From assembly GCA_019428955.1 (NCBI GenBank), contig JAHYJF010000007.1, forward strand, positions 1-30,621: a stretch of DNA of 30,621 bases, read 5' to 3'. How positions within the stretch are numbered: position 1 is the stretch's first letter; every line of letters begins with the position of its first letter. This document shows, one piece after another, positions 6,872-13,823 of this stretch. Both the position numbers and the translations under genes were made by a program. The notes beneath the pieces were generated by a model that was not told the origin of the DNA, made no database searches, and saw nothing but the letters and a program-made list of their open reading frames with translations. The stretch comes from Burkholderiaceae bacterium. Its GTDB lineage: Bacteria; Pseudomonadota; Gammaproteobacteria; Burkholderiales; Burkholderiaceae_E.

Positions 6872-7750
6872 ATGCCGCCCACCGCTCCTGTCCCCGCCGT
6901 CAACCGCCTGCTCGCAGCCTTGCCGCGCAGGGAGCGCCTGCGTTTCCTGGCGGGCTGCGAGGCGGTCGAACTGACGTTTGCCGAGATCCTGGTCGAGCCC
7001 GGTGAGCGGGTACGCCACGCCTATTTCCCGATTGACAGCTTCATTTCCCTTATCGTGCCGGTCAATGGCGCCCAGCGCCTGGAGGTGGCTCTGGTCGGCG
7101 ACGAAGGCATGCTCGGCATTGAACTAGTCCTCGGGGTGGGGATTTCGCCACTGCGCGCCCTGGTGCAGGGCGCGGGACCGGCGCTGCGCATGAACGCCGC
7201 GCAGTTCCGCCGCGAGCTCGGCCTGAGCCCAGCGCTGCAGCGCACCCTTAAGCACTATCTCTACGTGACGCTGGGCCAACTGGCCCAAGCCGCCGCCTGC
7301 AACCGCTTCCATATGATCGAGGAGCGCCTGGCCCGTTGGCTCTTGATGACGCAGGACCGGGCGCACGGGCGCGAGTTTCACGTGACCCACGAATTCCTGG
7401 CCTCCATGCTGGGGGTGCGTCGCGTGGGCGTCACCCGGGCGGCCACCGCGCTGCAAAAACGCGAGCTCATTCGCTACGCCCGCGGGGACTTGACGGTTCT
7501 CGACCGCGACGCCCTGGAATCTGCTTCCTGCTCGTGCTACGAGGCCGACAACGCGATCTATGACCGGACGATGGGCGACGGGATTCGCGCGCCCAGAAAC
7601 CTTGCGAAGGCGATCAGCACGCGTAGGACATCTACTACGTTTAGTGGCGGCGCCGTCCGCTGTGCGCCGCACAGCGCGTCTCCCATACTCGCACCAACCG
7701 AACCGGATGTACCCGAGGTTCAGATTTGCGTTTCGGAGGCCTTGCGATGA
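6872..7750 (+). CDS. Crp/Fnr-family transcription regulator (second of tandem pair) with an extra C-terminal tail
   Basis: 292 residues from ATG 6872. The architecture matches the preceding gene: N-terminal sensor barrel (VEPGERVRHAYFPIDSFISL, then VALVGDEGMLG), dimer helix and HTH at about 171-205 (VTHEFLASMLGVRRVGVT), ending with a Cys-containing segment (SCSCYEADNAIYDRT). The two genes are clearly paralogues and share the unusual NRxH segment after the dimer helix. About 58 residues follow the point where the family normally ends. That tail is low in structure-like pattern and may be translated intergenic DNA after loss of the original stop. An upstream extension to 6761 is open but looks non-coding. 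A DUF3309 gene follows 42 bases downstream. Confidence 0.88.
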   Translation: MPPTAPVPAVNRLLAALPRRERLRFLAGCEAVELTFAEILVEPGERVRHAYFPIDSFISLIVPVNGAQRLEVALVGDEGMLGIELVLGVGISPLRALVQGAGPALRMNAAQFRRELGLSPALQRTLKHYLYVTLGQLAQAAACNRFHMIEERLARWLLMTQDRAHGREFHVTHEFLASMLGVRRVGVTRAATALQKRELIRYARGDLTVLDRDALESASCSCYEADNAIYDRTMGDGIRAPRNLAKAISTRRTSTTFSGGAVRCAPHSASPILAPTEPDVPEVQICVSEALR

Positions 7751-7792
7751 AAGCAATACCAGAACTCAAACTTACCTGCCAGGAGAAATGAA

Positions 7793-7951
7793 ATGACACT
7801 AGGAACCATTCTTTTCGTCGTCTTGATTCTGCTGCTGATCGGAGCGATACCAGCCTGGCCCCACAGTCGGGGATGGGGGTACGGACCCAGCGGCGGTCTT
7901 GGACTCCTGTTGGTGATCCTGCTCGTGCTGTTTCTGATGGGCAAGATCTAG
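7793..7951 (+). CDS. DUF3309 small membrane protein
   Basis: 52-residue protein of the DUF3309 type. A first hydrophobic helix (TILFVVLILLLIGAIPAW) is followed by the family signature HSRGWGYGPSGGLG and a second helix (LLLVILLVLFLMGKI). Both helices would span the inner membrane. A strong ribosome site (AGGAGA, 7781-7786) sits 6 bases before the ATG. Function is unknown in the family; such genes often occur beside CsbD and other stress genes, as here. Confidence 0.92.
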   Translation: MTLGTILFVVLILLLIGAIPAWPHSRGWGYGPSGGLGLLLVILLVLFLMGKI

Positions 7952-7975
7952 CTCTTTCTTGGGCAAGGAATCGTC

Positions 7976-10015
7976 ATGAAAGTACAAACTCTCTATCTTC
8001 GGGTTGTCGCGCTCCTATTCGGCGTCACGGCATTGGCTTTCAGCGGCCTGGCCATGGCAGACCCGCCGTCGCGCGTCGCGCGCCTGGGCTACCTCGATGG
8101 GGCCGTAAGTTTCTCGCCCGCCGGCGAGAACGATTGGGTGGAGGCCCGGATCAATCGTCCGTTGACCACCGGCGACCGACTGTGGACTGACGCCAATGGG
8201 CGGACTGAAATCCAGATCGGCAGCGCGGTGATTCGCATGAACGCCGAGACCGGCGTATCGGTTCTGAATCTCGACGATCAAATTACTCAACTGCAACTGA
8301 CCGAAGGCACCTTGAACGTCCGGGTGCGCCGTCTCGAGCGCGGCCAGTCGTTCGAAGTGAACACGCCGAATCTCGCCTTCACCCTTCGGGAACCGGGCTC
8401 ATACCGGATCGAAGTCGACCCCGACGACGCGGCGACGATAATCATCCTGCGCAACGGCGAAGGTGAGGTGTACGGCGACGGCGTGGCCTATGTCATCGAT
8501 TCGCGGCGACCCTATCGCTTCACGGGAACGGACTTGCGCGAGTACCAGTATGGCGAGGCCCCGCGCATCGACGAATTCGATCGCTGGTCAAGAGATCGCG
8601 ACCGCCGCTACGACAGCTCGATCTCGGCCCGCTATGTGTCGCGAGACGTGGTCGGATATCAGGATCTCGATGCCAACGGCACCTGGCGCGTCGACGCGAC
8701 CTACGGCAACGTCTGGACCCCGAATCGCGTCGCCGTCGGCTGGGCGCCTTATCGCGACGGACATTGGGCGTGGATCGATCCGTGGGGTTGGACGTGGGTC
8801 GACGATGCACCGTGGGGTTTCGCTGTGTCCCACTACGGCCGCTGGGCGCATATCGGTGGAACCTGGGGTTGGATACCGGGTCCGGTGCGCAGCCGCGCCT
8901 ACTACGCCCCGGCACTGGTCGTATTCGTGGGCGGCGGCAACTTCCAGCTGACGATCTCCAGCGGCAATGTCGGTGGCGTCGCGTGGTTCCCGCTGGGGCC
9001 GCGCGAAGTCTATCGACCGTCGTATACGGTGAGCCGCGACTATTTCCAGAACGTCAACCGCAGCAACACCGTCATCAACAACACGGTCATCAACAACTAC
9101 TACGACAACTCGAAGGTGACCAATGTTGTATACGTCAACCGGCAGGTTCCAGGGGCGGTCGTTGCCGTGCCGGTGACCGCCTTCGTGCAGTCGCAGCCCG
9201 TGTCCCGGGCGGCGGTACAGGTATCCCGGAAGATGATTGCCAGCTCTCCGGTGGAGATCGCACCGGCGGTGGCTCCGACCGAGCGCAGCGTGCACGGGGC
9301 CTCCGTGCGGGCCGACAAGAAACCGCCTGCGCGCGCGTTTGAGCGACCCGTCGTCGCTCGCACGGCGCCCCCTGCAGCGCACGTCGGTTTCGCGGCACAA
9401 CAGCAGCAGTTGACAGCGAAGCCAGGCCGGCCGCTCGACGAAGCCGCACGCAAGGAGTTGCAGCCTGCCGCGGCCGCCCCGGTGCCCGTCGTGAAGATGG
9501 TCGCCCCCACGCAGGAGGCAAGACCGAGCAAACGCCCACCACCGGCGACAGAAGGAGATCGGCCGGGCAATGCACGCGGCAAATCGGATCAGCGCAAAGC
9601 CCCCGCGGAGTCCGCACCACAGGCGCAACCAGCACAGCAGCGCGAACCGGCCCCGGCGCCCACCGCGCAGCCGCCGGAACAGAAATCCGACCGCCCGGCG
9701 CAACGTGGTAAACAAAAACCGCGCGCCGAACCGGTGGCAGCCCCATCACCGCAGGCCGCCCCGCCCGAGAAGGCCGCTCCGCCCGAGAAGGCTGCTCCGC
9801 CCGAGAAGGCTGCTCCGGCGGCACGCAAACCGGCGCAGCGGGGGAGACCAGAGTCCGCGCCTGACGCGGCGAAGCGAGCAGAAACGGAAGTGCCCGCGGC
9901 GGCAGCGACACCAAATGCCCAGGAACCCCCCCCAACCGTGGGTAAGTCAAAAGGCAAGAAGAAGAGCGCCGAAGAGCTGAAGCGCGAAGAAGAGGAGCGC
10001 AAGAAGAACCAGTAG
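7976..10015 (+). CDS. Secreted FecR-like / DUF6600 protein with Pro/Ala-rich tail
   Basis: 679 residues. A signal peptide ends at about residue 28 (LAMA). Residues of about 35-155 resemble the FecR domain (repeated beta strands, LTTGDRLWTD, SVLNLDD, REPGSYRIEV). Residues of about 195-345 are the Trp/Tyr-rich DUF6600 region (GYQDLDANGTW, WAPYRDGHWAWIDPWGWTWV, HYGRWAHIGGTWGWIPG). An Asn-rich linker with a doubled NNTVIN follows, and from about 420 the chain is disordered, rich in Pro, Ala, Gln and Lys, with a PPEKAA triple repeat and a highly charged end. Unlike true FecR anti-sigma regulators there is no inner-membrane anchor or sigma-factor gene nearby, so a periplasmic or cell-surface structural role is more likely. 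The start ATG is 24 bases after the DUF3309 stop. Confidence 0.88.
   Translation: MKVQTLYLRVVALLFGVTALAFSGLAMADPPSRVARLGYLDGAVSFSPAGENDWVEARINRPLTTGDRLWTDANGRTEIQIGSAVIRMNAETGVSVLNLDDQITQLQLTEGTLNVRVRRLERGQSFEVNTPNLAFTLREPGSYRIEVDPDDAATIIILRNGEGEVYGDGVAYVIDSRRPYRFTGTDLREYQYGEAPRIDEFDRWSRDRDRRYDSSISARYVSRDVVGYQDLDANGTWRVDATYGNVWTPNRVAVGWAPYRDGHWAWIDPWGWTWVDDAPWGFAVSHYGRWAHIGGTWGWIPGPVRSRAYYAPALVVFVGGGNFQLTISSGNVGGVAWFPLGPREVYRPSYTVSRDYFQNVNRSNTVINNTVINNYYDNSKVTNVVYVNRQVPGAVVAVPVTAFVQSQPVSRAAVQVSRKMIASSPVEIAPAVAPTERSVHGASVRADKKPPARAFERPVVARTAPPAAHVGFAAQQQQLTAKPGRPLDEAARKELQPAAAAPVPVVKMVAPTQEARPSKRPPPATEGDRPGNARGKSDQRKAPAESAPQAQPAQQREPAPAPTAQPPEQKSDRPAQRGKQKPRAEPVAAPSPQAAPPEKAAPPEKAAPPEKAAPAARKPAQRGRPESAPDAAKRAETEVPAAAATPNAQEPPPTVGKSKGKKKSAEELKREEEERKKNQ
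9761..9814 (+). repeat. Three 18-bp tandem repeats in coding sequence
   Basis: Three units of CCGCCCGAGAAGGCYGCT encode PPEKAA three times in the disordered tail of the FecR/DUF6600 protein. Only one silent change (C/T) separates the units, so they arose recently by slippage or unequal exchange. Copy number is likely to vary between strains. Confidence 0.9.
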
Positions 10016-10051
10016 TTGGTTCCCGCGCGGCTTTGCGCCAACTCCCGGAAC

Positions 10052-10077
10052 GTGGGCTTCATGACTTTGGAGCCCAC
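10052..10077 (+). terminator. Inverted repeat after the FecR/DUF6600 gene
   Basis: GTGGGCT (10052-10058) and AGCCCAC (10071-10077) form a 7-bp perfect stem with a 12-base loop between the FecR/DUF6600 stop and the DUF3096 gene. There is no T-run, so it may be a weak or processing hairpin rather than an intrinsic terminator. Confidence 0.35.
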
Positions 10078-10109
10078 CTACCTCACCTGTAACGAAGAGA
10101 GGCACTTCG

Positions 10110-10262
10110 ATGAATATCACTCTAGGTATTGGCCCTCTGGCGTCGCTGGTTGCCGGGGTTCTCATCCTGGTCGCGCCGCGGCTGCTGAACTACATCGTCG
10201 CCATTTACCTGATCGTCATCGGATTGATCGGGATCTTCGGCGCCAACAAGCTTGGCTTTTGA
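10110..10262 (+). CDS. DUF3096 small membrane protein
   Basis: 50 residues. Two hydrophobic helices (PLASLVAGVLILVAPRLLNYIV; YLIVIGLIGIFG) carry the DUF3096 pattern of a PLAxLxAGxLILxxPRLLNYIVAIYLI core and a short GANKLGF end. The ATG is preceded by GAGAGG. It is predicted to be an inner-membrane protein. The family has no known function. The CsbD gene follows 34 bases downstream, an arrangement common in proteobacteria. Confidence 0.92.
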   Translation: MNITLGIGPLASLVAGVLILVAPRLLNYIVAIYLIVIGLIGIFGANKLGF

Positions 10263-10296
10263 TCACCGAACAAATCAACCACCAAAGGAGTTTGAT

Positions 10297-10509
10297 ATGA
10301 ACTGGGACATCGTGGAAGGAAACTGGAAGCAGTTCAAGGGCAAAGTCAAGGCGCAGTGGGGCAAGCTCACTGACGATCACCTCGACGTGATCGGAGGCAA
10401 GCGCGACCAGCTGTCGGGCAAGATCCAGGAAACCTACGGCATCACGAAGGACCAGGCGGAGACGCAGATCAAGACCTTTGAAGAGAGCAACAAGGACTAC
10501 CGCCCCTGA
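10297..10509 (+). CDS. CsbD-family stress protein
   Basis: 70 residues matching the CsbD family over its length: NWDIVEGNWKQFKGKVKAQW at the start, LTDDHLDVIGGKRDQLSGKI in the middle and a final helix. CsbD-like proteins are small soluble helical proteins induced by general stress in Bacillus (sigma-B) and by diverse stresses in proteobacteria; the biochemical role is unknown. A strong ribosome site AAAGGAG (10284-10290) lies 6 bases before the ATG. The next small gene starts 1 base after the stop, indicating co-translation. Confidence 0.95.
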   Translation: MNWDIVEGNWKQFKGKVKAQWGKLTDDHLDVIGGKRDQLSGKIQETYGITKDQAETQIKTFEESNKDYRP

Positions 10510-10510
10510 A

Positions 10511-10714
10511 ATGAAAACTCATAGAGCCCTGAGCCTGCCGGTGGTACTGATTGGGAGCGCACTGGCCGCCTGGGTCATCGCGTTCCTGGTGACGGAGCGC
10601 AGTCGCGTTCGTCAGGAGGGGCGCAAGACCGAGGCGCTCAACGAGTGGGAGAACGAAGGCGGACGCGTGGCGGCGCCCGCGCCACCCCGCCCGGACTTGA
10701 CCAGACGGCCCTAA
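10511..10714 (+). CDS. Unrecognised 67-residue single-span membrane protein
   Basis: 67 residues beginning one base after the CsbD stop (TGAAATGA), suggesting coupling. One N-terminal hydrophobic helix (about 8-27, LPVVLIGSALAAWVIAFLV) is followed by a charged stretch rich in Arg and Glu and a Pro-rich end (APAPPRPDL). The topology would be a short inner N-terminus and a soluble tail. I do not recognise a family. Its place between CsbD and another exported peptide supports a role in the same stress group. Confidence 0.7.
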   Translation: MKTHRALSLPVVLIGSALAAWVIAFLVTERSRVRQEGRKTEALNEWENEGGRVAAPAPPRPDLTRRP

Positions 10715-10769
10715 CGGCAAGGCCCCGGGAACCATGTGTACGCCGCCACTACTAAAGGAGACGCAGATC

Positions 10770-10964
10770 ATGAATTACGCCACCAAGACCGCTTGTGCCG
10801 TCGCATTTGTCATCGCCGCTTTCCTGTTCCTGGCGATGGGTGGCGACATGTGGACGGGCACCATGACCGGCTACGGATCGATGGGGAACTACGGGATGAC
10901 CGACGAGGCCCCGATGGCCACCCAAACTCCCCCGGTTTTGGCCACTGCAAACTCCCCCACCTGA
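10770..10964 (+). CDS. Small Met/Gly-rich exported peptide, C-terminus replaced by IS sequence
   Basis: 64 residues from ATG 10770 with a strong AAAGGAG site (10754-10760). A hydrophobic N-terminal segment (about 8-24) looks like a signal peptide or membrane anchor. It is followed by a Met/Gly/Tyr-rich piece (MGGDMWTGTMTGYGSMGNYGM). The last residues (from about ATQTPP) are encoded by the end repeats of the adjacent IS21-like element, so the native C-terminus is lost after roughly MTDEAP (10914). The original length and function are unknown; Met-rich exported peptides sometimes bind copper, but that is speculation here. Confidence 0.7.
   Translation: MNYATKTACAVAFVIAAFLFLAMGGDMWTGTMTGYGSMGNYGMTDEAPMATQTPPVLATANSPT
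10915..10958 (+). repeat. Left-end direct repeats of IS element A
   Basis: Two copies of TGGCCACnnCAAACTCCCCC (spacing 24 bases) mark the probable transposase-binding sites at the left end of IS A. A similar GGTGGCCACCGAC...CAAACTGCCCCAC pattern recurs inside istA around 11205-11255. Confidence 0.7.
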
Positions 10965-11051
10965 ATTGATCGGGAACAGGGGGTAACGCCGGCGTCGTCG
11001 GCACCTGTTTGGCGGGACGTGAACCCGACCTCCCCGAGTGGAGGTCACGGA

Positions 11052-12659
11052 GTGAACGTCTTGAAGCCGCACAAACGCACAACCATCTTCACCCTGCTGG
11101 GTCTGGGCAAGAGCCAGCGCGACATAGAACGCATCACGGGGATCGACCGCAAGACCATTCGGTCTTACCAACGCCGGTATGAAGCCCAGCGCTCAAATTC
11201 CCCCGGGGTGGCCACCGACTCTGGCGGTCAAACTGCCCCACCCTGGCCACCGACTGGTCTGGCGGTGTCACTGGCGGCGAGCACCTCCAGGTGCGAGCCC
11301 CACCGCGCCTTCATTGATGCCCAGCTGCGCCTGGGTCGCAACGCCACTGCGATCTACCAGGACTTGGTAGACCGGCACGGCTTTGAGGGCGCCTACAACT
11401 CCGTCAAGCGCTTCGCAGCCCAGCGTCGCCACAAGGAGCCCGAACAGTTCGACCGCCTCTCGTTTGCGCCCGGCGAGGAGATGCAGGTCGACTACGGCGA
11501 GGGCGCCCCCACCCGTGTGCCCGGCACCGAGCGCTACCGCAAACCGCGCCTGTTCGTGGCCACGCTGCGCTACTCGCGGCGCAGCTTTCGCCGGGTGGTC
11601 TGGAAGTCCAGCCAGCAGGTCTGGGCCGAGTTGCACGAACAAGCCTGGCGTTACTTCGGTGGCTCCACCCGCTACGTCGTGCTCGATAACCTCAAGGAAG
11701 GCGTCTTGAAGCCCGATCTGTACGAGCCAGCGCTCAACCCGGTCTATGCCGCCACGCTCGCCCACTACGAGGTGGTGGCAGACCCGGCTCGGGTGCGGGA
11801 TCCGAATCGCAAGGGAACGGTGGAGAACGCGATCCAACACACCCAGTCCACCGCGCTCAAGGGCCGACGCTTTGCGACCCTCGAAGAACAGAACGCCTTC
11901 CTGGAGCACTGGGAGAGCACGTGGGCGGCCTCGCGCATCCACGGCACCGAGCGTCGCCAGGTGCAGGCCATGTTCGAGGAGGAGCGTTCGCACCTGCAGG
12001 CGCTGCCCTTGACTGGCATGTCGTACTTCACCGAGGTGCAGCGCAGCGTCTACGACGACAGCTGCGTGCGCATCGACCACAGCAGTTACGCTGCGCGTCC
12101 CGCGCGCATTGGCTCCAAGGTGCTGGTGCGCCTGTTCGAGCGCCGCATCGAGATCAGGGACCTGCGCACCCAGGCCTTACTGCGCACCCACGCCCGGGCG
12201 GAGCGGCCCGGCACCGTGGTGCTGCCCATGGCCGAGCGGGTGTTCAACCCCTCGCGCGAGACGCGCTACATCCTCAGTCAGGCCGGTGACATCGGGCCAC
12301 AGGCCCAACGGTTGTGTCAGATGCTCTTCGCCATCGAGGGCCGGGTGGGCCAGCGCAAGCTCTGGGGCATCGTCAACCTGGCCCGACGCTACCCCCATCG
12401 CTACATCGACGCGGCCTGTGCGGCCGCCATGGAGCAAGGCATACACAGCTACCGCCACGTCAAGGCCCTCACCGAGCGGCTGGTGGCCGATGCCCTGGCG
12501 GCCTTGGAGAGCGCCACCCCCACAGCGTCGGTATCAGCATCGGCGTCAACGCTCACCCAGCAGCACGCGCTCATCCGCAGCGCCGATGAATACGGCGATC
12601 TGTTCGCCCACGCCGCCACCGCGACCGCCCCTCAATCCAGCCCGAGCACCCAGCCATGA
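11052..12659 (+). CDS. istA: IS21-family transposase IstA (element A)
   Basis: 535 residues from GTG 11052, chosen because GGAGG (11040-11044) sits 7 bases upstream; a GTG at 11019 is possible but lacks such a site. An N-terminal helix-turn-helix (SQRDIERITGIDRKTIRSY) binds the ends. The DDE retroviral-integrase core has the acidic residues in MQVDYGEG, VVLDNLKEG and RKGTVENAIQ. A Mu-transposase-like C-terminal domain follows. IstA cuts and joins the element ends with help from IstB. The stop overlaps the istB start (ATGA). The protein looks intact, although its IstB partner is truncated. Confidence 0.95.
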   Translation: MNVLKPHKRTTIFTLLGLGKSQRDIERITGIDRKTIRSYQRRYEAQRSNSPGVATDSGGQTAPPWPPTGLAVSLAASTSRCEPHRAFIDAQLRLGRNATAIYQDLVDRHGFEGAYNSVKRFAAQRRHKEPEQFDRLSFAPGEEMQVDYGEGAPTRVPGTERYRKPRLFVATLRYSRRSFRRVVWKSSQQVWAELHEQAWRYFGGSTRYVVLDNLKEGVLKPDLYEPALNPVYAATLAHYEVVADPARVRDPNRKGTVENAIQHTQSTALKGRRFATLEEQNAFLEHWESTWAASRIHGTERRQVQAMFEEERSHLQALPLTGMSYFTEVQRSVYDDSCVRIDHSSYAARPARIGSKVLVRLFERRIEIRDLRTQALLRTHARAERPGTVVLPMAERVFNPSRETRYILSQAGDIGPQAQRLCQMLFAIEGRVGQRKLWGIVNLARRYPHRYIDAACAAAMEQGIHSYRHVKALTERLVADALAALESATPTASVSASASTLTQQHALIRSADEYGDLFAHAATATAPQSSPSTQP

Positions 12660-12929
12660 ACATGATCGAAATCGAACGCGCCTTGCGCGAGCTACGTCTG
12701 TCCGGCATCGCCGACACCCTGTCCACTCGCCTGATGCAGGCCCAGGCCGCCCAGCAGCCCTTCCTGGAGACCTTCGCCGCCATGCTCCAGGATGAGCTCG
12801 ACCGGCGCCGCTCGCGCCTGATGGAGCGCCGCTTCAAGCGCTCGGGCCTGGATGAACGGCCCTCCCTGGTGGACTTCGACTGGCGCTTCAACCCCAAGCT
12901 GCCGCGCAACGCCTGCTTTGAGTTGCACA
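12656..12929 (+). pseudogene. istB: IstB helper ATPase of element A, truncated
   Basis: Only the first 91 codons remain (ELRLSGIADTLSTRLMQAQ, the IstB N-terminal domain), starting with ATG inside the istA stop. The sequence is interrupted at 12930 by the terminal repeat of IS element B, before the Walker A motif. Translation would run on into IS B to 13033, giving a 125-residue chimera with no ATPase domain. The missing three-fifths is not on the far side of IS B. Confidence 0.9.
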
Positions 12930-12979
12930 TGTCACCTCTCACCATAATCCGGCCACCTGTTTCCGGCGTAATCAGGCCA
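12930..12979. repeat. Left terminal repeat region of IS element B
   Basis: The terminal TGTCACCTCTC is followed by two inward copies of the family repeat, ACCATAATCCGGCCA (12941-12955) and TTCCGGCGTAATCAGGCCA (12961-12979). These are probable IstA binding sites at the istB end. Confidence 0.85.
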
Positions 12980-13013
12980 GCGGTGGTGGTGCAGACGAGC
13001 ATCTCGCAAGGCC

Positions 13014-13805
13014 TCAAGGATGACTGGGTTTGACGGGAGCTGCAACCGCGCGCGGCTTGGGTGCGGTGGGAGCCATTCGTGGTGCGCGGTAGGACTGGCC
13101 GTCGAGGACCATGCAGTAGGCGTTGTGGCGCAGCCGATCGAGGGTTGCGGAGGCGAGCAGGCGGTTGGCTGGGAAGGCCTGATCCCATTCCGGGAAGTCG
13201 AGGTTGCTGGTGACGATGGTGGCGGTTTGCTCGTAGCGTTCGGCGATGAGATCGTGCAGATCCTCGTCGGCTGGCGGGCGCAGGGGCTTGAGACCGAAGT
13301 CATCGATGATGAGCAAGGGCACACGCGCGAGGGTGGCGAGCTTGCGCTCGTAGGCGCCGGTGGCACGGGCGGCGTTGAGGCTTTGGGTGAGGCCGGCGCA
13401 GGTGCCGAAGACGACATCGACGCCCTGGCGCACGGCGCAGTGGCCCAGCGCCTGGGCGAGGTGGCTCTTGCCGGTGCCGCACGGCCCGACGATGAGCACG
13501 GGGGCACGCTCATCGAGATAGCGTCCGGTGGCCAAGTCGTGGACGAGCGAGCGATTGAGTTGTGGCAGGCGCTCGAAGTCGAACTGCTCGATCGTCTTGG
13601 TGGTACGGAACTGCGCGCGGCGCAGGCGCAGGGAGAACTTCTTCTGTTCGCGCCGGGCGACCTCGTCGCCGATGAGCAAGGCGAGGAACTCGGTGTAGGC
13701 GAGCTTGGCGCTGATGGCCTGGTGGTTACGGGCATCGAGCGAATCGAGGATGCCCGAGAGGCGCAATTGCTTGAGTTGCGGGGCAAGTTCAGGGACGGGG
13801 TTCAT
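13014..13805 (-). CDS. istB: IS21-family helper ATPase IstB (element B)
   Basis: 263-residue AAA+ ATPase that assists IstA in target choice and strand transfer. An N-terminal IstB domain (QLKQLRLSGILDSLDAR) is followed by Walker A GPCGTGKSH, Walker B VPLLIIDDFG, and the sensor region ATIVTSNLDFPEW. It ends with a Pro/Ala/Lys-rich tail. The gene starts 18 bases after the istA stop on the same strand. It appears intact. Confidence 0.96.
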   Translation of the reverse strand: MNPVPELAPQLKQLRLSGILDSLDARNHQAISAKLAYTEFLALLIGDEVARREQKKFSLRLRRAQFRTTKTIEQFDFERLPQLNRSLVHDLATGRYLDERAPVLIVGPCGTGKSHLAQALGHCAVRQGVDVVFGTCAGLTQSLNAARATGAYERKLATLARVPLLIIDDFGLKPLRPPADEDLHDLIAERYEQTATIVTSNLDFPEWDQAFPANRLLASATLDRLRHNAYCMVLDGQSYRAPRMAPTAPKPRAVAAPVKPSHP

Positions 13806-13823
13806 GGTGGGTCTTCTCCTGGG

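Larger units (their letters stand above)
10915..12929 (+). mobile_element. IS21-family element A, right part missing
   Basis: The element starts near 10915 with two direct repeats of a TGGCCAC..CAAACTCCCCC type (10915-10933 and 10939-10958), as in IS21 ends. It contains istA complete and only the first 91 codons of istB. At 12929 it is cut exactly by the terminal repeat of IS element B. No right end is found elsewhere in the window, so this copy cannot move alone. The left boundary is inferred from the repeats; no target duplication can be checked because the other end is gone. Confidence 0.85.

Noticed and set aside
9761..9814. CRISPR-like repeat
   Set aside because: Units are adjacent with no spacers and encode PPEKAA in frame, so they are a coding tandem repeat. 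No CRISPR array was seen in the window.
10736..10969. A 77-codon frame overlapping the Met/Gly-rich peptide
   Set aside because: It is His/Arg/Asp-rich, has no ribosome site, and overlaps a frame with an AAAGGAG site and signal peptide.
12930..13033. C-terminal 34 residues of the element-A IstB frame as native protein
   Set aside because: They are encoded by the terminal repeats of IS element B and do not resemble IstB.
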